From Triatoma infestans (Eukaryota > Arthropoda > Insecta > Hemiptera > Reduviidae): 64,000 nt of DNA. The notes under the pieces are model-generated. The model searched no databases and was not told the DNA's origin. It was given only the letters and a program-made list of their open reading frames with translations. Every line of letters starts with the position of its first letter. Positions within the stretch are counted from its first letter, which is position 1. Below are positions 12,642 to 26,183 of this stretch, one piece after another. The DNA lies in NCBI GenBank assembly GCA_011037195.1, contig JAAEAF010001543.1, forward strand, positions 162,735-226,734, in the 5' to 3' direction. Position numbers and translations under genes: made by a program.

Positions 12642-15600
12642 ATCCATTCATCACATACTCACCAATAAATACCATCATCCTAATAAGTACATGCACACTA
12701 ACAGTCATTTACTCTGAATTCTTAAACTAATTGGTGGGGTGGAGTACTCGATATTCCTCGCACCAAAATTAAAATCAATTTCTCTCAAAATGAAGAAACG
12801 TTGTTTCTTGTGAGATTATTTCTTCTCTGTTTTTTAAGTGTGAGTACCTTTGTAAACTCAAATACAGTTTCCACAATCACTTATGTGGTAGCATTGAAAT
12901 ACTTATATAATAAAAAGTGTTATCCAATTGAGGCTTTCAGACATTTGACATTGTTCTATTCGGGGAGCTCTCTAATTAATTTTATCTAAATATTCCTTAT
13001 GTGAGCCGTTACTTGCGAAAACGACTCATGTTGCGAGATATATTCTTTTGATATCCCAGTTTTCCATACCAGAGCTTTTTTTCCAATTTTAAGAATACTT
13101 AATTTGTAAAAATTAGTCCTGTTTTCTCTGAGGTATATTCATTTTGCCATTCCTTAAGTAAGGAGCATTAATTCTCTATATACAATCAATGAAAGGAACT
13201 TTTGTATTTTAACTATTTCGCCTTCAATAAATAAATTCTTTAGTTTTAGAATATTACACTAAAATAAAAATGGAAAATCTTAAAAAAATGAAATTTATGA
13301 CCGGAAGTACTTAAAATATTGTATAGTTTTTATTTTCTTCTAGAAACTGCAGAAAAGTATTTAACGGTCTTTTCCTTGGATTTGCTATTCTTACTTTCAT
13401 ATTTAGGTTCATCACTTTTAATTCAGTTTTGTTTCCCCGAGGAAATTGATTTTATGTGATTCTAAAAATGGTTTTACCATTGAATTGTCATTTTACCCAT
13501 TTATTATTAATACAAAATATTAGATATGAACGAATTTTGGACGATGTTTCTGTCAATATAGCATTTATAGACTCGTTAAATACAAAAATTGGTAACTGAA
13601 GTAATATATAGGTTATTTTACTGAAAGAGTATTACAAAGAGAAAAATCATTTGATTTCGTTTCTTTTTAGTTTCTCTCAATCATTGTTTATTCACTGACA
13701 TGTTAATATTAAAATTTCCAAATTTATTTATCCATCAGGACAATCCATAATTTTCATACAGTTAGATATGATAGTTGGCTTTTTTTACAACTATCTGAAG
13801 AAAAACGACTTTTTTTTTTCTCTTTCCAGCTTTAAGAAGTCTGCAAAGTTTTATTCTCCTGAAGTTTTAGTTTAGCGGGGCAAACTGGTTAAAGCTAACT
13901 CTCGTTTTTCCAGATAGAATAAACTAACACATTAAACTACGTAAAGTTGGAAAAATCTTTCTATTTCTCTTAAAAAACTCTTAAGCATTCATTGTTTTCT
14001 TGTTTTTCCTAGACTATTAATTATCATTTAATTTTAAACATTACTGTATTTTTTTTTTCTATTTTTTTTTATAATTTACAACATATTCGAATTCGAATCT
14101 TCATATAAAACTGTTACATTTTTTTTTTTTAAGGGGAACGAAAGGTTTCTGCTTTTTATTTTTGCTTTGTTCAGCAGTAACCATATACAAAGCCTCTTGA
14201 GTTGATTATTTCCAGCATTTGCTGATATCACGCTAATGGCCATAATGTTTTGCAATCGTTTGCATATTGATCTATTGTTTAGAATTTCTGTGGGAATGGA
14301 TAGTTAAAGGTAAACCCTTTTTATAAATAAAAAATTATAATGTAACAAAAATGATGTCACTCATTAAAATGACGTATTCTTTTAAATTATATCGTAACTG
14401 TTGAAAGAAAAAGTAAAGTGTCTGATTTTTCAATATTCAATGTTTCATTTCTAAAATGTGCATCACACTTTGGAAAATGCACATTTTTTGTTTCGTTATT
14501 ATTATTGTTTTTGCCATTGAAGAGTACATTTATTTTAAAATTCCGCTCTTTAAATTTTCCGCTTAAAACGGCGCTGTTCCTATCCAAATTTTTTGCAGTA
14601 TTTCAGATAATGTACTCTATAAATATTCCTTTACTCCATAATAACTAAAAACTATATACGTACATATGATGGAGGTACTTTTACATAATATTTTTATACT
14701 TCTATCAAAATAATATATTTTCTAAGGTACATTTATACTGTTTCTAGCCTAATTCTCAATCATATTTCAGGATAATGTACACTCATAGGGCTGTTGTTAT
14801 AGAGAACTACCGTTCCTTTTAGTTCACACAGACATAATTAGTAGCCTTACTATCGCAGGCAGACAACTGTTAGCTGCTTTTAGAGTAGTAAAAATTAAAT
14901 TTTGATCTTTAAATATAATTTAGCATTATTTATAGCTTGTGTTAGTGTTACGAAATACGTTTAAATCGTCAGTTGGCTGAAAAATAAAAACCAATGCCAT
15001 TTACAAAAAATTAAAAGTACTTTTATAAACTGCCTTTCTCGGGTGAAATTCTAACCAAAATCTTGATATTAGCTTCATTGATGTTAATTAAAGCATTCAC
15101 TCCAATAAATACATTCTCACATCATTCATATTTTGGGTAAGTAAGTCTTAGAGTTTATACTTTGGGTATTCATGCCTCCCAGTCATTTACCTTTTTATTT
15201 CATCTCAGTCACTCGAACTAAGGATGGCACTTGTTGAATGTATTTGACATTCTTTCCAAATACGTTGCACAGTAGGCATGGTCCCTTAGGATTTCAACTA
15301 TACACATGTCAGTCTTGTCATTCGAAGAGGGATCTGGGGAATTGTTTTGTCCCTTACCTGCTTCAGATCTTTATTTTTAAAAAACATGTAAGTTTTTACT
15401 TTTACTATGTATATGCATATCCAAATATATATATATAATATATCTAATATGATTGAAATGAATTACTGATTCCAATTAAGTATATAATGTTACAGAGGAA
15501 CTACATACTCTACAAATAATTTCGCATGTAATACATTCAGCCAAATAAATACCTTCACACTAGACATTCGATTACATATTCACTTAGCATAATGAATAAA

Positions 15601-17027
15601 GTAGTCCATATTTGTCTTCCTCTTAACAAAACTAAAATAATTTCCTGATGTGAAGTAGATACTCGATATTTCTTTAACCTAACGCAACAGTTAGCTTAAA
15701 TATTTACTACATACATAAATATATTTTATATAAGTAAATAACCTGTTTAAAAGTGAATATAGGCAATAAAGACAAATCTAATGCGATCTACTAATCGATT
15801 GTTGCCGTCTTGAATGTCAGTGTTTTTTTACGTAATGTAGTTGCCTCTAAAGTATGTCTCTAAAGTCTGTAAGAATAAATGTATGAGTTGTGTGGAAATA
15901 TCAATTTGGCAAATTAAATTGTTCGGCATATTGCTAAATAAAATTAATTTCTTATAATACAAATCGGCAACGACGTATAAAATTTATTGGTTGTATAAAT
16001 AGTTGGTTAAAACATCTTGGTCATTTTTTTTATTCGTTATTTATTTATTTATTTATTTATGAGTTTAACTTGCTTTTTATGTAGATATAAATATATATTG
16101 TATGTATAATATACTCGTATAATAAAATTAATTTAAATGAATGTACAACTTTTTTCTTCTTTTTTTTTTTTTTTTGTGAGAGACCGACAGATATTTTGAT
16201 TAGTTAATTTGTAACTTTATCTTGTTTGAAAACATTTCATGTCATTAGTTATATAATATTTTTGAATATTAAAAACAAAAATTCAATAGGTTTTTATTTT
16301 TAATATAGCGATATATAGATTGGAGGATGTGGAAGGGCCTCACACAAGGATAAATGTATCGAATTGCCCGCGGGGCCTGTAAGTGTAACTGGCCAGTTTA
16401 CTACTTCCCTCACACTCTATCACTCCCTCTCTTTCTGTATGTGTGTGGCTGTGACTGTAATTTATTGTGAAACTGTTCCTGTTGTTCTACTGTTGTAATA
16501 GTATACTTTAGTAGTTAGTGGTTTTTGGGTTGTTTAGTTTGCGGTTTTATAGCAATACTAGACCAAACATCAATTTTGATATAAATACTTAATTTAATAA
16601 TAAATAAATGAACTAAATAGAAATTTGAGTGAAAGGGATTTAATTAATGATGCTTTTATTTAATTTTTGAACAGTTTGATATTTAATATTAGTGATTAGT
16701 TTGCCTTACCGCCTAATCTATCTACGGCTCTACTTTGAAATACAAAACTATTAATAAAGGATTGATATTTTATAAATGGGCAGTTATTGAGTCCACAGTC
16801 CAGTGACGGATTATAGGAGAGACAATAATTGTCTTGGCCCGTAATAATCAAGGGCTCGCAATTAACTGATATACGTTATACTTAAATATTTTAGTTTTCT
16901 GTATTTAATATTGTCATAATCTGAAGAGGCCGGAGTCTTTTATTTTCCCTTAAACCCTGAGCGACATCATTAAATTTTGTTAAATATAATGAACTTCTTC
17001 TTAAGGTAAACAGTAAATCAAATTGGT
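12642..17027. other. AT-rich stretch, no gene seen
   Basis: No credible coding sequence. A GACCGGAAGTACTT motif at 13,300 may be a family D scrap. Simple sequence includes several long T runs (13,808, 14,049, 14,118, 16,152) and a TTTA/TTAT run at 16,036-16,062. Nothing else is assigned. Confidence 0.5.
16036..16062. repeat. (TTTA)n microsatellite
   Basis: About six TTTA/TTAT units in a row, read directly. Confidence 0.85.
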
Positions 17028-18003
17028 TAAAAAATCTGGTGTGAAACACTCACACAACATTCTCTCACTCCAGTTCTCAAAATTATAATTCACAAATTTT
17101 ATAGTTTGTGTACCAAATTTAATGAAATTCGTCGAAAATTGAAAAAACTGTCCAGTAAAAGCGCACTTCCGGTTTACTAATTTTCTTGAAAACTCGGAAT
17201 TTTGGCCATCTATTTTTTTTTTTCTTCTAAAGTTAAGGCGTCTTAACATCTGTGGTCATTTGCGTCCGGAGCCTTCTCAGAGCACTGCCGGCCTCCGGAC
17301 AGTGTTCTCCCGTTGAAGACAACAGACAGTGAGCTGTACGGGCTCCTAGGAAGAGAAAATCTAAGGGCAGCACGGCTGCATTCGAATCCGTGATCTCCGC
17401 GTTGCTACCACTGAGCTAATCGCTTCCGTATCTATTTATTTCTAATTAATTTTGTTTGGATGATAGAATTGTATAATCAACTATGATAGCGCTTTAGAGA
17501 AAAACATAATCCCACCCCTCCTCCAAAAGGGCCCTTAAGTGAATTTTTCCAGAGAACTGTTTTAAATAAAAGTCGTAGATCTTTGTATGTTTAGTTTATA
17601 TTGGAAGTTTCAAGAAAATCGTCGGAGACATTTTTGGGAAAATTGCGAAAAAGTGAAAAAATCATTTAGTAAAGTGTTAAAACAAATGCACTTCCGGTTA
17701 TCCGATTTTTTTGAAACTCGGAATTTCAACAACATATTCAATTCTAATTAACATTAATTTAGATGATAGAATTGTTTAATAAACTGAAATAGCACTTTAA
17801 ATGAAAACCTAACCCCACCCCTCCCCCATAACTGCCCTTAAATGAATTTTCCCAGAGAAACGATTTTAGCTCTAACGATTTTCTTTAAACTTCGTATACT
17901 ACGTCAACTACATAAAAAATATAAGGACGGAACTAGTTAGTTGTAATTGTGCAAATTGCATACTCAGAGAGAAAGTCATGTGCGTGTGTTTCACACCAAA
18001 GTT
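17028..18003 (-). repeat. Family D repeat with both inverted ends
   Basis: The best copy for defining family D ends. The left end reads TCTGGTGTGAAACACTCACA followed by a CTCTCACTCCAG segment. The right end, read on the minus strand, is CTTTGGTGTGAAACACACGC followed by ACTTTCTCTC, so the two ends are inverted repeats of about 40 bp. Internal modules start with GATGATAGAATTGT at 17,460 and 17,762, a period of 302 bp. Each contains ATAGC(A/G)CTTTA, AACCCCACCCCTCC or CCCACCCCTCC, TTCAAGAAAATCGTCGG and GCACTTCCGGTT. The copy is interrupted by SINE-1 at 17,216-17,429. No protein is visible; it is most likely a non-autonomous terminal-inverted-repeat element of unknown superfamily. Confidence 0.8.
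17216..17429 (-). mobile_element. SINE-1 nested in family D
   Basis: Minus-strand tRNA-like head (TTAGCTCAGTGGTAGCAACG, B box GGATTCGAATGC), body with CTTCCTAGGAGCCC and AGCTCACTGTC, and an A-rich tail. The flanking 8-bp duplication ATCTATTT lies at 17,208-17,215 and 17,430-17,437. Removing the SINE restores a sequence that matches the uninterrupted sister copies near 3,512 and 44,055, which confirms the insertion point. Confidence 0.88.
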
Positions 18004-18278
18004 TTTTGTTTATTTTATAGTGCGATAGTATTATTTATTTAATACATTTTTTTTTTTTATTATTATTTGTTTAAATTGTTTATTTTCTAATTTCATATAC
18101 ATAAGGATGGGCAACAAATGTCTTGGTCCCGGTTTATTGCCACGTATTTTGCCCGGTTTATTGCCTGGTAGAGTCCAGAGATTTTTTCTGTGAAATTAGG
18201 CTTTGTATTATGATTAACATGAAAAACATTCAGGCAGCATGCTTAACTAGTCATTTTTATCAAACTATTTATCAGTAG

Positions 18279-18447
18279 GAGAGATTAGCTAAGTGGGTAG
18301 CGTGCTTGGTGTAACACGCAGAGGTGACGAGTTCGAGTCCAGCAGTGCGGGCTCTTAGATTTTCTCTTCCTAAATGGGTACCACTTCAAACTCACTGCTC
18401 AGGTATGGGTTGTGTTGTCTGTTACGAGAGAAAAACTCTTGCGAAAC
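18279..18447 (+). mobile_element. SINE-1, truncated plus-strand copy
   Basis: A tRNA-like head, GATTAGCTAAGTGGGTAGCG, is followed by the B box GAGTTCGAGTCC. The body retains TTTTCTCTTCCTAAATGG and GTGTTGTCTGTTACGAGAGA, which align with the body of the 12,386 copy. The family tail is missing. Confidence 0.7.
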
Positions 18448-19129
18448 TTATACGAATTTAGTTATTGTCTGAAATTTGAAAACTTTAACCAATCTTGCTT
18501 AATATTTTTAATGTTTCTTTTAATTAAAAGCTTCGCTTTTAATTTCTTTTTCTTTTTTTTTTGTTTTTGTTTTATAGAAGCTATTTTTGTATTTTTCTTT
18601 TCATGTGCAATTTAGTATTGTTTATAAAGTGCTCGTCCTTTGTGCGCTAAGTAAGTACATTGTTAAGTGTCGTCAAGGTTTTTTTTTTTTTTACAAACCT
18701 AAAAAGGAAGAAAAGACAAAGAAGAAATTGCTGGCATGGGGTGGTATTAAGTTGAATGTTTGTATGTGTGTTAAGTTCCGCCGAGACCGTTCCACTTTAG
18801 GCTCTTCATACTCTGCCAAGATAAATGTACTTACTGACTCATTTCTTTCTTTTTTTTTAGTCGTCTTGTGTACAATGTCCGTTTATCTGTCGGTTTGCGC
18901 CTAATACGGATAATATTCCATTTTATTTAAGCCAGTGTTTACTAGTTTATTTTTTTATATTTACTCATTATTATTTATTCTATACTTTTTTCCATGCTAA
19001 AAAACAAAAACCAAAAAAATTATCATCTCTAAGCATAGGATAATAACTATTAACGCACAATTCTGCAAACTGAAAGAAATTTATAATACCGCTCCTTTTT
19101 ATTCACCTTCTTTTACTAACATCGATCAA
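18448..19129. other. T-rich spacer, no gene seen
   Basis: T-rich sequence with runs at about 18,551 and 18,680. No coding or repeat assignment. Confidence 0.4.
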
Positions 19130-19450
19130 TTTTTGGTCATTGTATTTATATGAACAAAATATCTCAAATCGAAAAATCCCAGGATCCCTCAATTTTGATA
19201 TTTGTTTAGGTAACCTAATGGAATCCCGTCACCAAGGATTCAGTCAACATCCAGTCAGTGTAAAGTGCTACTTAAATGTCCCCCCACCCCTCAAGAATTT
19301 TGATATTTTCTCAAAAAACTGCTCCAACGGCTTGCTTTAACCTTTACATCATACTAGATAGATAACTTTCTTATCCAATTTTGACACTTCACAGTTGATA
19401 TTTTATTTGGAATCATTCTTGAAAATTCGATTCAAAATCCAACTTCACCT
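19130..19450 (+). repeat. Family D fragment, decayed
   Basis: It shares with the copy at 2,686 the order of segments around ATCTCAAATCGAAAAATC, a GATATTTGTTTAGGTA segment and AATGGAATCCCGTC. It is heavily mutated and lacks both ends. Confidence 0.45.
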
Positions 19451-19747
19451 AAGTACTTATCGCTGATTTCTATTTTCATTTTCCCAATATACAACATTTT
19501 CGTTTTACAGAATGAGCTAAAATCTTATGCGCTTTTAACAAATCATTTCCTTTGTTAAGCAAGGTCCCATAAATGTAAATAAAAGATTAAATCGACATGA
19601 AACAATAAAAATAATTAGCACTCAATTGAGATACCTATAAAATGGCTGTTTAACTAATTAAAAGTTTATAAAACCAGGTAAGCTGCTAAAAAACATATAA
19701 TTGAGTTGTCTGAGGTTTTATAAAAATGGTGGGCAGTGGAAAATGCG

Positions 19748-19782
19748 GTGTGTGTGTGTGTGAGCGCGTGCGAGAGAGAGAG
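19748..19782. repeat. TG / GC / GA simple sequence
   Basis: (TG)8 followed by GCGCGTGC and (GA)n, read directly. Confidence 0.8.
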
Positions 19783-21724
19783 TTGGAAGGTTTGGTAAAC
19801 AGTGGGAATTGTTTTGTAGAATGGTGGTGGAATCGTTTCTGTAGACCAGGCGGGACACATATATAACCACAGCAGAAACATCTGCGTCACACAACATACA
19901 CCACCACATACTAGGGACCCCAAACTAGCCCCTGGTGGAGACGCCAAGAGAGTGGTTGGGTTGTGATGTGTTATATAACTAGTTAAAGAGAGGGGTCATG
20001 TGTGTATGAGGGCGATATAGTGTGGTCTCATTGGACTGTTAGTTATCCGCAAAATTGTCCATCCTTGCGGCAGAGCTTATTTACAAGGACTGTAGAAAAG
20101 GTAAAAACCGCCATTACACATACCACCGCATGTAGTACTTGTACAGATGTTTGTATTATACATCTACACACATACACACACAACACCCATACGTATAAGC
20201 ATCCTATAGTAATGTTGAGGCCAGAGAACTGTGTTTATTGCATGGTCATTAGGAAATCGTGGAAAACAGAGGCGGACTTTTATCCCGGTTTTATAACAAG
20301 TGTCATCATTTGGTTGCCACGCCTCTGAACAACTTAACATTCGCACGATTTTAACGGAAAAAAAAGTGTGTACATTACCATCGTTCTGACCATGTTGCAA
20401 ACATCAAGTACGATATTTACCAAAGCCTTTAAAAGGGTATATTCCGAATTTCGTCACCCTGGACGGAACAACTGCCATGATAGAGGGCTCCTCTATATAA
20501 TGAGAGGGTAATGGACATACTTTAACAGGTTTTAGGAGAGAAATTAGTGAGGAAGGTTTTTTGAGAAATAAGCTAGAATGAATGCTGAACACTGTATAAT
20601 AAAATAGAGACAGGAATCTGCTGGAACTTTCAACATAAATAGAAATTAGAGATTTGGACCGAGTAAAGAGAAAGGTAGTAGTTGGTTGCTGACGCGGTGT
20701 AACTGCTGTATCAACTGTTCTAAAGACGGTCCCATATAGGGCTAGCGCAGCTGTATTTATGCAGAGTCTCCCACTCTGCGTAAGTCGGCCTAAGTAACGA
20801 GTGAGATTCTCAAGTTTGTGTCTCTCTCTGTCTCTGCTTTAGATCCCTCTTTAGCACATACCTATATTTATGGGCTGCGACCATAGGTCCAGGACCTTAG
20901 TCAGCCCGGGAACTTTGTTTACCTGGAAGAGATCGCGCTGTAACATTTCTGCTGAGAAGATATTAATACAGGGAACGCTCAATATGTCTTAAATGCAAAT
21001 TGTTATTCTCTGTGATAGGCAAACTGAAAGCGACTGGCTTAGTGGGATGGTAGAACTTGAAACCAACTATAGGGCGCCAAGGATTTCGAGAAAACAAGAT
21101 GGAGGATGAATTGGCGTTTCAAGGCGCCGCTTTGCTCTTTGTTAGCTCCGAACTTTTCTGAGACATTTGTAGATGCCTAATTGGGTTATTTAATAACACT
21201 CAGACCCTGTGGAACAGAGCAGGCAAAGCATTATATGGGAGCGATTCGCCTGCCTTTGTGGGGGTTATTTTAAGAACAGAACGCCAACTTATTCCCTGGA
21301 CTTCAGTAACAATTTCAATGTGAAGAGTGTTTGTCCTGATAGTGGAAAATTGCTAGTAATAACTGGTGTTTCTTTCCTGTTAAATGCAGAAACAGCATTT
21401 GGTGATGAACGTTCAGGTGATAGAAAGTTGAACCTGTTGAAATTCATCGTCGATTCAATTTCAGTAACATTAACAAATATGGTGGATGAACAAAGTTCAA
21501 GTTCAAGCACTTAGACAACCCAATGGATTAGGGATCAGCGAACAAAATCCTATACTGGCTAGAATATGTATCTTATATCCTGCGATGGGAAAAGTGACAT
21601 GGCGGGGAGAAATTACTTCGATAAAAAGTACCATTAATTAAATTTGTCAGGATATTTTCTAGGCGCTCCTCTTATTATTAATTTTTTTGGCTGAGCAAAA
21701 ATTCCAATGGTCATGACCAGTTTC

Positions 21725-21835
21725 TTCGGGGCTTTGTCCCATATTCAGGATGTCTTGGCATAACACACTGCGACTTGAAAGTTCTTTTTTTTTTAGCATT
21801 CTCATTGCTCTGCCGGGCTCTCCTTCCGTTTCTTC
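21725..21835 (-). mobile_element. SINE-1 3'-part fragment (possible)
   Basis: The segments around CACTGCGACTTGAAAGTTCT and CATTGCTCTGCCGGGCTC align with CTGCGACCTGAAGGTTCT and neighbouring sequence in the copy at 39,900-40,221. The head is absent. Confidence 0.4.
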
Positions 21836-24800
21836 GTTGGTAGTCCAGAATAAATGATATTAACTAATCAAAGCCAAATCTTTAAATAAATAAAATTCTA
21901 TACAACATAATTTGAGTTTAAATCAACAAATCTACCGATTGCATTCTACTAGCTAGTAACAATTATAATGTTGAACAATGAGTGCATAAGGAAGCAGGGG
22001 CCGTTGCATAAATAAGATACGCTTTATTGCAAATTAGATTCCAGCGCCCAGTATTATGTTGCAGTTAATACAGTTTGGTTAATTGACCAATATTCTATAA
22101 ACCTGAGGTTTTTATTCAAATTATAATTAGTTGCCCCGACATAAATATAGTAAAGTAGTGGTACATATTAGTTAATATAATATGGGTAGGTGCAGTGCTT
22201 GACTATTATAAAATCCAATCCAGAAAAGAGTGCTTTTGCAATTTTATAACGTCATAAAATTCCCAGAACCGTTTATCAATTTTTATGGAAAGATATTGCA
22301 ATTAAAAGTTATAGGTTCCTATTAATATATCCCAATATATTAATTTGTGACAGAACCGTACATAGTACTGAATGAGGGGAAATTTAACATTGCAGTTCCC
22401 CTAGAACTCTCCTAAAAAGCATTTTTCTCCGAAAAATGTCTTAAATAAAACATTCAGGGAGAGACTTTATAGTATACGATGTTTAAATACCCTCACGCTT
22501 CGGTCTAGTAGCTAGCCAGCGCTCTCGCCCTCTTTGGGGCAAGTGGGATTAAAATCAGTGTTATCCAGCATCTTGAGAAAAAAATGGGAAGCTACAGTTG
22601 GTAGCTCATCTATTAGCGAAGACCAGTACTAAACGGCGAGGCAACCGCGCATGCTTACCTCACACCTACTTATAAAAATCGCCGTCAGGCAGCCCTTCAT
22701 GTTTTTTTTTTTGTTCTACTATGTTTAAATAATATCATTCGCGTTTTTTTATGTGTAAATCGTAAAAAAAAAAAAAAGAAAACTTTTTTTTTTAAATCGC
22801 AATTCTGGTTAAAGGATTTTTGACCGAATCTTTCCTGATTAATGTTTTATAATTATTGTTTATTTTATTAACTTCCAAGAGTTCTTGTATATAATATGTT
22901 TTTCAAATAAAAATAAAATAAACTACCCTTTCATGTAGATTTAAGTATTGTCATTAGCATGTGACTTTCATTAAAAAAATATTTCTGGGATAATCTTTAG
23001 ATTACATTAAATATAAATGTAATTAACTCTCATGTAAATTCAAAAGAGGAGAATTTCATTTCTATGTAGATGACCAAAATGTAAACTCCATCCACTACGC
23101 TACAAGGCCTCCATCCTATATAATTTGAAGTTGAATTAATTTTGTTTTTTTTTGTTTTTTTTTATTATTAGATTTTACACTACATTTTTTAAATTCTATT
23201 CTTTATTTTTTTATATTCTTAACAAGATTTTTTTTTTTCTTCCATAGAAGAATTTAGCAACATTATAATATGAAAATTAACATAATCTGAGCTTTCTATC
23301 AAACAGCCATTTTCGTTTCCCTACTGCAACTGTTGTTTATATCCTAAATAGTAAATTTTCTTCACACAGTTAATAAATATTTAGATACCAACAATATCAT
23401 ATTGTTGAGGAGAACCAACTAAAATAAAAATGGGACTTCAGTGTTGTGACGTCCCAGCACTTAAGAGTCTATGAACTCATTAAAAAATAATTTTCCCTGA
23501 ATGTATACAACGTTTTAAGAAAATCCGCAGGTGTTATAATCGAGAAAATTCAGGGAAAACAAAACAAAAACAAAAAAAAAAAGGGGGTCAAGAAATTTGA
23601 ATTCAGACAACCGATTTTAGCAATATGTTTTGTTATTAATACTGAAGAGATGTAAAACCGTACATACAATACACTTTAGAGGAAAGTATAATAGAATCAA
23701 TCCTCAAATCAAAATGAAGAAATTTACCCAGTGATGATTTAAGTGCTGGAGTCGCCGCGACGCTCCTACGTTCAAGAATCTTATCCCGCTCCATGCTATG
23801 TGGACGAATGAACTCTACAACCTTGAGAGAGTTAAGCATCCCCCTAGAAGTTCTCTCTCTAGCTCCAATCAAGAGCTAGAAGAAATCTGACAAAAGCTGG
23901 CATATGCTGGGCTTCAGTCAATTAAAAATCAACATTTGAAGTGTTCAAAATTAAAAAAAAAAAAAAGCAGTTCTAAGAAGGGGTACAATGCTATCAAGAA
24001 GCAAACAGCCAGTCTGATACCCAAGTGCAAGTCTCCTCGAATACAAAAAAAAAGTTTTTGGTTTATTTTTTTGTCAATTATATCTTTTTTATGGTTTCAG
24101 ATTCATTTCCCCTTCCTCCTTTTTGCAGAGACTCCTCTTGAAAAGAATTTCTCAGAAAAATTAAGAGAAAAAAGAAAAAAAAAAGCCGTTGGAATCGTAT
24201 TTGAGAAAATACTAAAAATTATACACGAATTCTTCTTCCACTTGTCAACTTGGCTTGTATTGTAAGTACAAGGAATGTATCGAAGACTGTTTGTGGATTC
24301 CCTTTAGAACAATGTTCTACAAAGTTATGTGCGAATTTGTACCATAGACGGGAATGTGTGCCAACCCCAGCTCGAGCTACCAAGATTTGAGAAAGTACAG
24401 TCCTCCTTAGGTGCAGAGCATAATGATCACACGACAGTCGATAGGCCTGAAAAAAAATAAATTATAAACTGGGTATTATGATGTTGCAAAATCAAACAAT
24501 CGATCATCTAATATAAATTGGTTGTTTCTTTAGAAACAGATCTACAAGTTTGATATATATATAATATAATATCTAATTAAATTTCTTTGTGTATATTTTA
24601 TGATAAATGATTCACTATCTATCTATATTACTATAACTGTATTTTCTATTGATGACAAATAAAATTGATTTGAAAATTTTTTGGGTTTGTTACAATGTTA
24701 TTCTATTATTCCATTTCAGTTGATTGATTCTGTTTTACATTCCGCTATATTATAAATTGTTCGCTTAAATGTTTTTTTTTTTTTTTTCTTTTCTTTTGTC

Positions 24801-26127
24801 ATTTTCTTTCTATTCACTTCAAAAATTACTTTTCATTGTTTTCATTAGACAAAAATTACTTTATTGCTTACTTGAGCAGAAAATTTATTGAGAAAACTGG
24901 TTTACTTTTTAAAAGAGCTCATTTTTATTTTAATAATAAACTGAAAATTTATAATGAATTTGTTAAAGAACAGTTTATAGGAAATTTTCTGTTTCATTAA
25001 GAGTTTTTAATTTGAATTAAAAAAAAAAAAATCTCTCACGTGTTTATGATTAATTAATAAACATAATATTAAGGAATGTTTTAAAAATTAGAAATAACCT
25101 TGAATCTTTTATTTATTCCTCATATTATTTAAAATAGGGTTAAGGTCGAATAAGTGATTATTTCTACTCGGCTGTGTGTTATATTTAACTACTTTACTAC
25201 AATTTGTCATATTACTGGGCTTGTTTTTTTTGTTTTTTTTTTATCTTGAAAATAATAAGAGTAATTCATTCAAATTAATGACCTTTTTATTTACCTATTT
25301 ACAATTGAATACATAAAATATTACTGTAGTAAAAAAAATAAATAAATAAATAAATATCATTTGTTAAAAATAATAATTGTTTTATTTTCTCCTTCTAAGT
25401 GAAATTTATAAAAGGACATGTTGCGGTCGTATCATATTTTGGGTTTACGCCATATAATAAGGTAATAAAATTTTTTTTGGGGTATGTAGTGGAATCAATT
25501 GTCGTGATTCCTGAGTTATGAAGTTAGATGTCTTGAAGAGGGATTTATTAGGCGAAAGTTAGTTTAGAAATTTCAGAGAGTTATTGCTTGAATTACTAAC
25601 ACTGAATTTATAAAAATAGACTATATTTTTACAATAATTTAAATGTGAGAAATGGTAACTATTAACATGAAATAATTAGAAATAAATAGTCTATATCAAC
25701 AACAAATAATTTAAAATGATTAAAATAAATAAACTAATATGCACAACTATGAAAATAATTATAAGTTTAACCTTGTATATAGGGTCGCGCTCTCGTACTG
25801 TAATGATATATACTGATAGACTGAAGCTATAGTGATATAATGATAATACTCGTGATATTGATGATACTGTCGCTACTGATATAATGATCCCCTCCTCCAG
25901 TGGGGCGAAGTTTATATTAGTATTACTCACAACAAGACATCTCTCGTAGTGTGCGACCAATGTCATTTAGGTCAGTGGCCAGCTTTATCGGTGTTTGTCT
26001 TTGATGTAATGTATTGACCCTTGTATTGAAAAGGGTTTTTGTTTGGCCGCGGCCCTTGTCTTGAAGACAGCGGCCGGCTGGGCCACTAGTTATAAATTAT
26101 CCTTTCTTCCTGCCTTGCTTTGTGAAG

Positions 26128-26183
26128 ATGGCGGCTGGCTGGAGCCACTTTGACATTGCTATGACCCTGATATGTCATTACAG
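26128..26183 (+). CDS. Possible short first coding exon (very tentative)
   Basis: In a GC-rich island (25,960-26,200) within AT-rich DNA, an ATG in reasonable context (gaagATGGCGG) opens a frame of 18 complete codons starting MAAGWSH. It ends at CATTACAG, immediately before GTAACT, a good splice-donor form. Nothing downstream can be joined to it by eye. The flanking direct repeat (cagcggccggctgggccac near 26,076 and ggcggctggctggagccac near 26,130) offers another explanation, a duplicated repeat unit. Treat it as a lead only. Confidence 0.15.

Noticed and set aside
21209..21514. 101-codon open frame in a less AT-rich patch
   Set aside because: No domain, signal peptide, splice context or repeat match. 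A frame of this length is expected by chance in 64 kb on six frames.
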